NCBI GenBank assembly: GCA_042569785.1
Contig: JBHPGW010000003.1
Location: 29,136 to 93,135 of the forward strand
Direction of reading: 5' to 3'
Source: JBHPGW01 sp042569785
GTDB taxonomy: Bacteria > Planctomycetota > Phycisphaerae > Sedimentisphaerales > Anaerobacaceae
DNA length: 64,000 nucleotides
Below the pieces are notes generated by a model, which worked only from the letters and a program-made list of their open reading frames with translations, was not told the DNA's origin and ran no database searches. Shown here in pieces: positions 43,883 through 52,688 of the stretch. A program made the position numbers and the translations under genes. Position 1 is the stretch's first letter, and the number at the start of each line of letters is the position of its first letter.

Positions 43883-44425
43883 ATGTTTAAAAATAAACAA
43901 CAAATAATAATAATTGCGGCTGCAATACTAATGATATGCGTTTTTTCTCTGGTATGGTATTTACCTTTGCAGAAACGCAAAAACACTATTGAACAGGCAG
44001 ACACGATACAGCAGCTTAGTATTGATAACTCAGTTCTCCAGAACAATCAGCTTCCGACACTGAAAGAGCAAATTGAGCAGTTTCAAGTCTCTATTGGCAA
44101 TTACGATTTGCACATTCCCGAATACAGAGACCTTGGAACTTTTCTTCAGGAAATAGCTGAGTTGATGAACAAACACGGCCTTAAAAAACAGGTGGTGAAT
44201 CCAAACATTGAAATCCAGACCGACGATTTGAATTGTATACCGGTAACAATGCAGTGTAACGGTCAGTTATCGCAGATATTTGAGTTTTTCAAATCACTGC
44301 AAAGCCTGGACAGAATGGTCCGGATCGAACAGGTAACACTTATAAACGACAAGAATTTCAATGGACAGGTAAGTATGCAGACCAAAGCGTTTATCTATTA
44401 CAAGGCACCGGCAGAACAAGGATAG
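43883..44425 (+). CDS. PilO-like inner-membrane protein
   Basis: A 180-residue protein with one N-terminal span (IIIIAAAILMICVFSLVWYLP, about 7-27), a coiled coil (about 35-75) and a PilO domain, where RDLGTFLQEIAELMNKHGLKK near residue 79 and LSQIFEFFKSLQSLDRMVRIEQV near residue 131 match the family. PilO pairs with PilN in the periplasm. AAGG lies 14 bases before the ATG; spacing to the PilN gene is 29 bases. Confidence 0.82.
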   Translation: MFKNKQQIIIIAAAILMICVFSLVWYLPLQKRKNTIEQADTIQQLSIDNSVLQNNQLPTLKEQIEQFQVSIGNYDLHIPEYRDLGTFLQEIAELMNKHGLKKQVVNPNIEIQTDDLNCIPVTMQCNGQLSQIFEFFKSLQSLDRMVRIEQVTLINDKNFNGQVSMQTKAFIYYKAPAEQG

Positions 44426-44454
44426 ATAAGAAAACCAAAAAAAGGCAAAAACAA

Positions 44455-45015
44455 ATGCACGAACATTCGGATAACACGGTTAACAGCCTGAAGAGGGTTG
44501 TTGCGATATTGGCAGTTGAAAAGAAAAAAGCTGTCATCGCACTGTCTTTGATGGTGCTAATGGTCACTATGTGGGTGAGATTGCTTAGCAATAACTCTCC
44601 AAACAGCGCCATAGCCCAGCCTGCCAAACAGGATACAACTGAATCTGACTACGCCAGAGGGAAAACCCTGGCCTTTGTAGAATTACCAAAAGTAAAAGGC
44701 AGAAACAATTTTCTTACCAGAGATATTTTTGTGGTAGATGGTAAAGGCTTAAGCCGAAACTCAAGTGCCACAATTAACTCAGATGGCAATGATGAGCAGT
44801 ATTCTAAGAAACTGGCCGGAAAACTTAGCTTAGACGCAATAGTTTTAGGCCAAAAACCTCATGCTTTTATAAACAATAAGCTCTTAAGCGCCGGCGATAA
44901 GTTTATCATTGGCGATGATGAAAACGCGTATGAATACGAAGTGATCAGCGTTGAAAAAAAGGCTGTATTAGTAAAGTGTGGTGAAATAGAAATAACTTTG
45001 AAACTAAATAATTAA
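44455..45015 (+). CDS. PilP/GspC-like linker protein
   Basis: A 186-residue protein. After about 20 cytoplasmic residues comes one span (AVIALSLMVLMVTMWVRLL, about 24-42), a proline- and asparagine-rich linker, and a C-terminal beta domain (about 120-185: KLSLDAIVLGQKPHAFINNK, then VISVEKKAVLVKCGEIEITL) like the homology-region domain of GspC and PilP. That domain binds the N-terminal domains of the secretin and so joins the two membranes. Its place between PilO and the secretin gene fits. The GspC/PilP likeness is by layout more than by clear motif. Confidence 0.68.
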   Translation: MHEHSDNTVNSLKRVVAILAVEKKKAVIALSLMVLMVTMWVRLLSNNSPNSAIAQPAKQDTTESDYARGKTLAFVELPKVKGRNNFLTRDIFVVDGKGLSRNSSATINSDGNDEQYSKKLAGKLSLDAIVLGQKPHAFINNKLLSAGDKFIIGDDENAYEYEVISVEKKAVLVKCGEIEITLKLNN

Positions 45016-45024
45016 ATGTTTGGC

Positions 45025-45061
45025 CTCCAGGAGTGCCTGGGGATACTCGCCGAACGCGAGT
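45025..45061 (+). other. Two tandem hairpins between the PilP-like and secretin genes
   Basis: CTCCAGG (45025-45031) pairs with CCTGGGG (45036-45042) with one G-U pair and loop AGTG; ACTCGC (45045-45050) pairs with GCGAGT (45056-45061) with loop CGAAC. Only two bases separate them. There is no T run, so they are not a classic terminator. They could set the ratio of secretin to platform proteins through mRNA stability. Confidence 0.55.
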
Positions 45062-45082
45062 TAATTTAAAAAGGGTAGAATT

Positions 45083-46870
45083 ATGTATTACAAAAAATAT
45101 TTAAAAAACGTTTTCTATATATGTGTTGGAAGCAGATATGGGGAAAATACGCTTAAAGTCAAAAATCTGGTTATACGCGCTCTGGTTTTCTTTGTCGTAG
45201 CCGCAATTGCCGTTGGTGATGTTAAGTCCGATGCGATCAATACACCCGCAGCTGGAATTTCGGCACAAAGCAGAGACAACCAAAACACGGTAGCTGTTTC
45301 CGACAACGAAAGACTGCCGTTTATCGGTTTTCAGGAAGACGAGACCATCAGAGGCGGACTGCGAATCCTGGCTACGTATTACAGAAAAAACATCATCCCC
45401 TCATCGAAAATAGACGGCAAATTAACCGTTACAGCTCTCTACGACGTAACATTCGATGAGGCGATGGACGCGATTCTTGGATATGAGTATACCTATGAAG
45501 AGAAAGGCAACTTTATCAAAGTTTATACCGCTGATGAATATACAAAGATCAAGGAACACAAGAGCCGACTAACTCACAAGATATTTACATTGTATTACAT
45601 CACCGCTGCTGAAGCAAAAAAACTTGTGATGCCGGTACTCAGTACAGCCGGTATAGCCGAAGTAACAGCCGCAGCTGAAACCGGGGTACCGGTCAGCGAA
45701 TCTATAAGTTCATCAGACGGCGGAGATACTACAGCAATGAGCGACACAATGATCGTCTTCGATTTCCCTGAGAATATCGAAAAGGCCGCGGATGTCATAA
45801 AATCTATCGACATCATGCCAAAGCAGATCCTGATAGAAGCTACTATCATGACTGTTACACTCACCGAAGGTATGGATTTCGGGCTCGACTGGCAAACTCT
45901 CAGGGGTACTGCACCAAATTCGTTGACTGATATTGCCAAGAACAGTCCAGATTACTTTAAATCAGCCGGTGGTTCCAGTATAAGCACATTAGCTTTAAAC
46001 GGTGGTGGTACTATCGGTTTTGCCATCGATAACATAGGTGCGTTTATAAGGGCCGTCGAAGAGGTCACTGATGTGACAGTACTTGCCAACCCCAAGATAT
46101 TAGCGGTTAACAAACAACTCGGACAGGTCTACATCGGCACAAAAGTACCGTACCAATCTCAGATTACACAAACAGATACTACAACAACATCAGAGGTTTC
46201 ATTCCTCGACACAGGTACCAAGCTTTCCTTTAGACCTTATATCTGTGATAACGGCTACATCCGAATGGATATACATCCAAAAGATAGTTCAAGTACATCT
46301 ATAACGATAAATACTGGACAAAGCGCTCCACAGGAAACTTCCGCAGAGTTAGCTACAAACATAATGGTAAAAGACGGCCAGACTATCGTTATAGGCGGTA
46401 TGTTCCGCGATGAGATATCAACGTCAAAATCACAGGTACCAATATTAGGTGACATACCTATTATAGGCCAGCTTTTCAAAAGCAACGGTGACGCAACTAT
46501 TCGCCAGGAGGTAATTGTCATGCTTACCCCGCACATTATAAAAGAACCAAGCGAAGCCCTAGGTCAGGCACGGATGGCTGACGTGAACAGGAAAAAATAT
46601 GGCGCAAAAGCCGGCCTGCACTGGGCAAACAGTCAAATGCGGGCTGAAGATAATTACAAAAAAGCCGCGAAGCACTACTTAGCCGGCAACAAAAAGGCTG
46701 CTCTTCACGAGCTTAACTGGGCACTGCATATTTATCCATCGTACATCGAGGCGATACGTCTGAAAGAACGCATTATTAACGAGACCAATGGCGATGATGT
46801 CACCGCTATTGAAAGGATTATGATGGGGGTTGTGGAAAAGCCCGACACAAAAATGTGGCAGAGACAATAA
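45083..46870 (+). CDS. PilQ/GspD-like secretin with C-terminal TPR-like tail
   Basis: A 595-residue protein. A membrane segment (NLVIRALVFFVVAAIAVG, about 27-45) precedes the mature part: a STN/N0-like domain (about 75-150, GGLRILATYYRKNIIPSSK), an N domain with FTLYYITAAEAKKLV near residue 167, and the secretin domain (about 245-495) with TVLANPKILAVNKQLG, QTIVIGGMFRDE and PIIGQLFKS. After the pore a 90-residue helical tail (KKAAKHYLAGNKKAALHELNWAL near 520) resembles TPR repeats and may bind a pilotin or peptidoglycan protein. AAGGG lies 8 bases before the ATG. Confidence 0.9.
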   Translation: MYYKKYLKNVFYICVGSRYGENTLKVKNLVIRALVFFVVAAIAVGDVKSDAINTPAAGISAQSRDNQNTVAVSDNERLPFIGFQEDETIRGGLRILATYYRKNIIPSSKIDGKLTVTALYDVTFDEAMDAILGYEYTYEEKGNFIKVYTADEYTKIKEHKSRLTHKIFTLYYITAAEAKKLVMPVLSTAGIAEVTAAAETGVPVSESISSSDGGDTTAMSDTMIVFDFPENIEKAADVIKSIDIMPKQILIEATIMTVTLTEGMDFGLDWQTLRGTAPNSLTDIAKNSPDYFKSAGGSSISTLALNGGGTIGFAIDNIGAFIRAVEEVTDVTVLANPKILAVNKQLGQVYIGTKVPYQSQITQTDTTTTSEVSFLDTGTKLSFRPYICDNGYIRMDIHPKDSSSTSITINTGQSAPQETSAELATNIMVKDGQTIVIGGMFRDEISTSKSQVPILGDIPIIGQLFKSNGDATIRQEVIVMLTPHIIKEPSEALGQARMADVNRKKYGAKAGLHWANSQMRAEDNYKKAAKHYLAGNKKAALHELNWALHIYPSYIEAIRLKERIINETNGDDVTAIERIMMGVVEKPDTKMWQRQ

Positions 46871-46905
46871 GATAATTATTTACTGTTGAAAGAGAAAAAC
46901 TACTG

Positions 46906-48390
46906 ATGTTTGATAAAATTAAAATCAAAGAAAATCTGTTCCTTGCAGTAACAGCAATTGCGATCGGTTGCTTTGTAATAGTAACCGCCGTATTGAGTAA
47001 GATCTCAACACCAGGCGCAGTCTCAAAACAGAGGTTACTGGGTTATACAGCAATAGTCTTCTGCATTGCAGGGGCTGGGGCTGTGGCCTGGGCTATGCGG
47101 TACTGGTTAAATTTGAACGGGGAATTTAGCCTACTGTCCAAACATCTGAAAAAGGATAAGCCATTCCGCAATAAATTAACCGGCAACAGAATAGTTGGAA
47201 AATTATCCGATGCGATAAACAAACGTTTCGAGAGCAGTCGAGAGCATACCGCCGATCTCGAAAGGCAGGTCGAAGAACTACAGATCCAGATCCAATTATC
47301 GCAAAGAGAGAAAAGAAACACTGACGCGATCATATACAGCATTCGTGACGCCGTCATCGTTATTGACGAATCCGACAGGCTCCTGATGGCAAACGAATCC
47401 GCTGGCAAACTGTTTGGTTTTGACTTTAAGGATTCACAGCACAAACCCCTGAGCGAATTGACCACCAATCCTGACGAGAGCACAAGTGAATTCATAGACT
47501 TCCTGCGTCAAAGCAGACAGGGTAAGGTGCGGGCTTCGAGACGTGAAATTGAGTTTCCCAGAGACGAGAACACAAGGACCTACGATTGTATTATCTCATG
47601 TGTTTACGACTACCATGAGCAAATTTGCGGAGCTGTAGCGGTTCTACATGACGTTACTCACGAAAAAGAAATCTCGCAGATGAAAAATGATTTTGTAAGT
47701 CACGTCTCGCACGAATTGAAAACTCCTCTGGCATCAATTACAGCGTACTCGGAAATGCTCATTGACGGTGAAGCTGACGATGAAAAAACAAGAAAAGAGT
47801 TCTATTCGGTCATCCAGAATCAGGCCAACAGGTTAAATCGACTGATAGAGGACATCCTGAACATTTCGAGAATAGAATCAGGTCTGATAAAAGTCGAAAA
47901 ACAAACTATCAGCCTGCCAATACTGATTAAAGAACAATTGCAAATGATCAAAAGTTATGCTGAAGAAAAAGACATTGAGATCATCAAACCTCAATGCGAT
48001 GAAATTGTTTTCGGACAGGTCTATGCTGACAAGGACATGATCTCGCAGGTTATTGTAAATTTACTCAGTAACGCGGTCAAGTATACTCCTGCGGGCGGTT
48101 CTGTAACTGTCAAAGTCGATGTTGACGAAACAGCCGGTATTACTCGTATCACTGTATCCGATACAGGAGTTGGAATACCTGCTGACGAACTCGATCATGT
48201 CTTTGACAAGTTTTACAGAGTCAGCGCAAACAAAAAACAGGCAAAAGGAACAGGGTTAGGGCTTAACCTTGTTAAACAAATTGTCGAAAAGGTACATGAA
48301 GGACGGGTTTTTGTCCAGAGTAAGGTGGGTAACGGCAGCACTTTCGGTGTTGAACTGCCTCTGGCTACCAAAATAACCGTTGAAGCATAA
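46906..48390 (+). CDS. Membrane-bound PAS sensor histidine kinase
   Basis: A 494-residue kinase. Two spans (about 13-31 and 45-63) enclose almost no periplasmic loop, so it senses a membrane or cytoplasmic cue. A HAMP-like and coiled-coil stretch, a PAS domain (about 140-250, IIYSIRDAVIVIDESDRLLMAN), a HisKA domain with SHVSHELKTPLASI near residue 266, and a HATPase with NLLSNAVKYTPAGG, DTGVGIP and GTGLGLNLVKQI follow. The partner is probably the response regulator 62 bases downstream. It starts the signalling block inside the pilus operon, 35 bases after the secretin. Confidence 0.92.
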   Translation: MFDKIKIKENLFLAVTAIAIGCFVIVTAVLSKISTPGAVSKQRLLGYTAIVFCIAGAGAVAWAMRYWLNLNGEFSLLSKHLKKDKPFRNKLTGNRIVGKLSDAINKRFESSREHTADLERQVEELQIQIQLSQREKRNTDAIIYSIRDAVIVIDESDRLLMANESAGKLFGFDFKDSQHKPLSELTTNPDESTSEFIDFLRQSRQGKVRASRREIEFPRDENTRTYDCIISCVYDYHEQICGAVAVLHDVTHEKEISQMKNDFVSHVSHELKTPLASITAYSEMLIDGEADDEKTRKEFYSVIQNQANRLNRLIEDILNISRIESGLIKVEKQTISLPILIKEQLQMIKSYAEEKDIEIIKPQCDEIVFGQVYADKDMISQVIVNLLSNAVKYTPAGGSVTVKVDVDETAGITRITVSDTGVGIPADELDHVFDKFYRVSANKKQAKGTGLGLNLVKQIVEKVHEGRVFVQSKVGNGSTFGVELPLATKITVEA

Positions 48391-48452
48391 ACAAATAAAT
48401 AGTAATTCGATAGGCGAAAAAATCTCGCTTAAATAGTTGTGGAGAATTTATA

Positions 48453-48839
48453 ATGGCAGATAAAAAGATTCTGATTGCTGATGATGAAATACACATAGTT
48501 CGCGTCCTTGTGATAAAGCTGAAAAATAATGGTTATGACGTAATTTCAGCTGAAAATGGGCAGCAGGCTTTTGAATTGGCACAAAAAGAAAAACCCGACA
48601 TCATCGTTACCGATTACCAGATGCCCATAATGACTGGGCTCGAACTTATCGAAAAGCTCAGGGAAACTGACCAAACAAAAGACATACCTGTCATCATGTT
48701 AACTGCCAGAAGCTTTGCTATCGAAAAACAACAGGAGCAAAGCCTGAGAATATCTAAATGTCTCAGTAAACCATTTAGCCCAAAAGAGCTATTAAGTACC
48801 GTTGAAAGCGTCTTATGTGACAGTGCCGTAAATACATAA
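48453..48839 (+). CDS. Stand-alone response regulator receiver (CheY-like)
   Basis: A 128-residue receiver domain without an output domain. ILIADDEIHIV gives the acidic pocket, Asp54 in VTDYQMP is the phosphorylation site, MLTAR supplies the switch Thr, and SKPFSP the conserved Lys. A single-domain regulator acts by protein contact, perhaps on the HD-GYP enzyme next to it or on PilB. GGAG lies 9 bases before the ATG. Confidence 0.92.
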   Translation: MADKKILIADDEIHIVRVLVIKLKNNGYDVISAENGQQAFELAQKEKPDIIVTDYQMPIMTGLELIEKLRETDQTKDIPVIMLTARSFAIEKQQEQSLRISKCLSKPFSPKELLSTVESVLCDSAVNT

Positions 48840-48904
48840 CCAGACAATCACCACGGTCAGAATTATAGCAATAATGAAAAGTATTGAGGAGTATCGACGT
48901 AATC

Positions 48905-50572
48905 ATGTTGGAGACATTAACAAGAAGTTTGAATTTGCTGCAAATAGAAGAGTTGAAACAGTTCGGCAGCAAAATAAATGATTTGGGATTTAATTTCGCC
49001 GTTTGCAATCCTCAGGGCGAATTGGCACTCCTGTCTCAAGGACAGGCTTTTACAAGCTGCGCTGATTCTATAATCAATAATTGCATGCTGATCCTCGAGC
49101 AAAATTCATGCCAGGATACCAACTGTCAGGCAATTGGTATTGACGAGCATTTTATTGGCATAACTTTAAAATCCAAAGAACAAACTCTCGCCGTTGCAAT
49201 AATTGACCTGGGTGAAAAGACAGCCGACACCGATCAGTTAAAACAAACTCAGCAAAACAGTAAGACGGTCAGAGAAACTCTAAGCGTAACTATGTCTCTT
49301 TTAGCTGATAAGTTTCAAAACAATGCCAAATCCGATGAACAAATTGAGTTGATCAGTAAAGAATTGTCGCAAACATATGAAGAACTAATGCTGCTTCACA
49401 AGCTAGGTTCTAATATGAATGTCACCAAACAAGACTCAAACTTTTTGCAAATAGCTTGTGACAGCCTGACAGACATCATCGAAGTTGAGGGAATCTCAAT
49501 ACTGCTTGAGAAAACAGTCTATGACGACCAAAAGCAGCTGGTATTAGTTGCCGGTTCCGGCCTTATAGACCTCGACGAACGTACAAAGGCAATATTACAT
49601 GGAAGACTGACCGATGAAATAATCAACGGTAAGGAGGCTCTGCTCGACAGCAATGTAGACACCCCTTTCAAACACCATTGGCCTGATAACATTAAGAATA
49701 TTATCGCGGCTCCCCTATGCAAAGGAAATACGAAAGTCTCAGATAAAACAGGCGATTTCCAGGATGATAACGAAATAATTGGATTAATCGTCGCGATAAA
49801 CAGAATTGGTAAGCCTGATTTCGACGGTTATGATATAAAACTGTTTAATTCAGTGGCAAACGATTGCACTGTCTTTGTCAATAACGGCAGGTTATTCAAA
49901 GAACTTGAAGAACTCTTTATCGGGTCATTAAAAGCACTTACTAACAGCATTGACGCAAAGGACCCGTACACTCGCGGACATTCCGAAAGAGTCGCTTTTA
50001 TTTCCCGATGGCTCGCTCAACTAATTGCACAGGACCAGGGGCTAACCAAAGAAGACATCTACAGAATTTATCTGGCAGGACTACTCCATGACATTGGAAA
50101 AATGGGAATTAGAGAAGCTGTCTTAACAAAAAAAGGAGAATTAACGGTACAGGAATACGACCATATTAAAACACACCCAACAATAGGTGCCGAGATATTG
50201 AAAGAAATAAAACAAATGAGAGACATCCTACCGGGAATTTTATACCACCATGAACGTCCGGATGGAAAAGGGTATCCGACCGGATTAAAAGATGGACAAA
50301 TTCCATTGATGGGCAAAATTATTGCTATTGCCGATAGCTTTGACGCTATGACATCCAAAAGAACATACAGAGATGCTTTGGGACTGCAAAAAGCAACTGA
50401 TGAAATAGAAAAATGGATCGGGCTTCAGTTTGATGAAAAGATCGGCAGTGCTTTTCTAAATGGAAACATACAGCAATTGTGGAATGCGCTGCAGGATAAT
50501 TTTAACGAAAACTATGATAACAACAGCTTGTTAGAATATGGAATTGCCTCAGTTGGAAGCTTAATAAGATGA
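48905..50572 (+). CDS. GAF/HD-GYP protein, probable cyclic di-GMP phosphodiesterase
   Basis: A 555-residue protein. An N-terminal domain of about 120 residues has several Cys (CADSIINNC...CQDTNCQAIG), followed by a coiled coil, a GAF domain (about 170-330) and an HD-GYP domain (about 335-515) with HSERVAFISRWLAQ, LLHDIGKMGI, HPTIGAEIL, YHHERPDGKGYP (the GYP motif) and IADSFDAMTS. The full set of metal and GYP residues suggests active hydrolysis of cyclic di-GMP, which commonly controls pilus activity. I chose the ATG at 48905; an in-frame TTG at 48884 overlaps the GAGGAG ribosome site. The stop overlaps the next start (ATGA). Confidence 0.9.
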   Translation: MLETLTRSLNLLQIEELKQFGSKINDLGFNFAVCNPQGELALLSQGQAFTSCADSIINNCMLILEQNSCQDTNCQAIGIDEHFIGITLKSKEQTLAVAIIDLGEKTADTDQLKQTQQNSKTVRETLSVTMSLLADKFQNNAKSDEQIELISKELSQTYEELMLLHKLGSNMNVTKQDSNFLQIACDSLTDIIEVEGISILLEKTVYDDQKQLVLVAGSGLIDLDERTKAILHGRLTDEIINGKEALLDSNVDTPFKHHWPDNIKNIIAAPLCKGNTKVSDKTGDFQDDNEIIGLIVAINRIGKPDFDGYDIKLFNSVANDCTVFVNNGRLFKELEELFIGSLKALTNSIDAKDPYTRGHSERVAFISRWLAQLIAQDQGLTKEDIYRIYLAGLLHDIGKMGIREAVLTKKGELTVQEYDHIKTHPTIGAEILKEIKQMRDILPGILYHHERPDGKGYPTGLKDGQIPLMGKIIAIADSFDAMTSKRTYRDALGLQKATDEIEKWIGLQFDEKIGSAFLNGNIQQLWNALQDNFNENYDNNSLLEYGIASVGSLIR

Positions 50573-50904
50573 AAATTAAAATACAGGACCATAACGATGT
50601 CACTATCGTGGAATTGATGGGCGATTTGGACAGTGAGTCAAACGCACAACTGAAAAACACCATCAGTGACCTGATCAGCAAAAACAGGGTTGGCATAATA
50701 CTTGAGATGACCAATATCGCTTTCATTGACAGTGAAGGTCTCGAACGCCTCTTATGGGCAAGAGATTACTGCAATGAAAATACATGCCAACTTAGATTGG
50801 CCGGACTCGATGAAAATTGCTCAGAGATCATGAAGGTTACACGACTCGATAGAGAATTTGATCGCTACACGGAACTCGCCGAAGCGGTCATAAGCTTTGC
50901 TTAA
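50569..50904 (+). CDS. STAS-domain protein (anti-sigma-factor antagonist type)
   Basis: A 111-residue STAS domain: VTIVELMGDLDSESNAQLKN at the start and ILEMTNIAFIDSEGLERLLWA near residue 44, in which the Ser of FIDSEGL is the site usually phosphorylated by RsbW/SpoIIAB-type kinases. The usual partner, an anti-sigma kinase, is not seen in the window, so the partner may lie elsewhere. It overlaps the HD-GYP gene by 4 bases, so the two are probably made in equal amounts. Confidence 0.88.
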   Translation: MKIKIQDHNDVTIVELMGDLDSESNAQLKNTISDLISKNRVGIILEMTNIAFIDSEGLERLLWARDYCNENTCQLRLAGLDENCSEIMKVTRLDREFDRYTELAEAVISFA

Positions 50905-50919
50905 ATAAAATGAAATTTA

Positions 50920-52662
50920 ATGGCCTCAAATAAAATGGTTAAGAAAACACAAAATGAAGTAGAAAACAAAATGCATTTAGGACAATTGCTCATCTCAAAG
51001 GGCATTGTAACTGCCGAGCAAATTGAATCCATTCTTGCCGAACAGAGCCAGGAGGGACACAGAAAACTTCTCGGAGAGCTTCTGGTAGAGAACAATCTCT
51101 GCACAGAGAACCAGATATCTGCCGCTCTGGCCGAAGCTTATGGCGTACCATACGCACAGGTTGGACCTAAAATATGTGACGTCAAAGCTATCGAAATTTT
51201 GCCAAGAGATTTTCTCGAAGAACACGTTATACTGCCGCTCTTCAAAGTCTATGATGTCTTAACGGTAGCTGTCAGCGAACCTACAAACGTATTTCTGATA
51301 GACGAAATTGAGCGTATCAGCGGCTGCAAGGTGCAGGTGGTTTGTGCTACAGTAAAGGACATCAAAGCCACACTGCAAACATATTTGCCGGCTGCCAATG
51401 TTTTTGTCATTGACGACATCATTGACGATGAAGGCCTGGAAGACTTCACGCTGATAGAAAACATCACCGAAGACATTAGTAACCTTGAAGAAATCGCAGG
51501 CCAATCACCTGTTGTAAAATTGGTTAATTATCTTATTTGTAATGCTGTTCGAGAAAACGCCAGTGACATTCATATAGAACCTGACGACAAAAAACTCAGG
51601 GTACGATACAGAGTCGACGGTAATCTTTACGAAAAAATATCGCCGCCCTACCAGATGTATCCGGCACTGGTTTCACGTATAAAGATCATGTCAGAACTCG
51701 ACATCGCTCAGAGAAGGCTGCCTCAGGACGGAGGAATTCATGTGCTCTTAGAGGGCAAACCTATCGACCTTAGAGTCTCGATCATGCCCGGAAGTTTCGG
51801 AGAAAAGGTTGTTATAAGGATTATTGACCCGCAGAGAATTATTTTCAACCTTGAGTCACTTGGTTTCAGCTATAATAATCTCCAGCTTTTCAGAAACACA
51901 ATGAAAGCATCAAACGGAATAATTCTGGTAACAGGGCCGACCGGCTCAGGCAAAAACACTACTCTTTACGCTGCCTTGACCGAATTGAACGATGAATCAG
52001 TTAATATTTGTACAGTGGAAGACCCTGTAGAATGCAACATAAGAGGTATCAATCAGTTCCAGGTAAATACAATTGCAGGCTTCGACTTCTCCACTGCTCT
52101 GCGAAGTTTATTAAGGCAGGACCCGGACATAATAATGGTCGGTGAAATTCGTGACAGGGCAACCGCCGATATAGCCGTTCAAGCCGCTCTGACCGGACAC
52201 TTAGTATTTTCAACTTTACATACTAATGACGCTCCCGGTGCTGTGACACGCCTGCTCGATCTAAATATTCCGCCCTACCTTGTCAGTGCGTCACTTGTCG
52301 CGGTATTAGCTCAAAGACTTGTCAGAAAAATATGTGCGAACTGTAAAATAGAATATGATCCACCTGCCAATCTGAAGAAAGCTGTAGAAAAGCTCGGTGG
52401 AGAGGTTGCGCAATTCTATCACGGTACTGGCTGTAAAAAATGCCGAAATACAGGACACATGGGACGAATTGCGATACATGAGTTGTTTATTCCCGATAAT
52501 GAGGTCACTTCATTGATTAGCAATCAAGCTGACATGAAAGATCTAAGAACTAAAGCACAAGAAAACGGTATGGTGCCTCTGCAGCTCGATGGTATCGAAA
52601 AAGTAAAAGCCGGTATCGTATCTATCGAGGAAGTGTTGCGAATAACACAATTGATCGAATAA
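50920..52662 (+). CDS. pilB: PilB/GspE-type assembly ATPase with altered Walker A
   Basis: A 580-residue ATPase of the same family as the one at 30634. The N-terminal MshEN-like domain (about 18-160), ASDIHIEPDDKKLRVRYRVDG near residue 212, Asp box TVEDPVEC, Walker B DPDIIMVGEIRD near residue 404, HTNDAPGA and the zinc cysteines CANCKIEYDP...CKKCRNTG are all present. The Walker A loop reads GPTGSGKNTTLY, with Asn in place of the Thr/Ser that normally binds magnesium. It should drive assembly of the type IV-like fibre with the PilC gene behind it. No strong ribosome site was found near the ATG. Confidence 0.92.
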   Translation: MASNKMVKKTQNEVENKMHLGQLLISKGIVTAEQIESILAEQSQEGHRKLLGELLVENNLCTENQISAALAEAYGVPYAQVGPKICDVKAIEILPRDFLEEHVILPLFKVYDVLTVAVSEPTNVFLIDEIERISGCKVQVVCATVKDIKATLQTYLPAANVFVIDDIIDDEGLEDFTLIENITEDISNLEEIAGQSPVVKLVNYLICNAVRENASDIHIEPDDKKLRVRYRVDGNLYEKISPPYQMYPALVSRIKIMSELDIAQRRLPQDGGIHVLLEGKPIDLRVSIMPGSFGEKVVIRIIDPQRIIFNLESLGFSYNNLQLFRNTMKASNGIILVTGPTGSGKNTTLYAALTELNDESVNICTVEDPVECNIRGINQFQVNTIAGFDFSTALRSLLRQDPDIIMVGEIRDRATADIAVQAALTGHLVFSTLHTNDAPGAVTRLLDLNIPPYLVSASLVAVLAQRLVRKICANCKIEYDPPANLKKAVEKLGGEVAQFYHGTGCKKCRNTGHMGRIAIHELFIPDNEVTSLISNQADMKDLRTKAQENGMVPLQLDGIEKVKAGIVSIEEVLRITQLIE

Positions 52663-52688
52663 TAAAATGGACAAATGGAAGTAATTTG

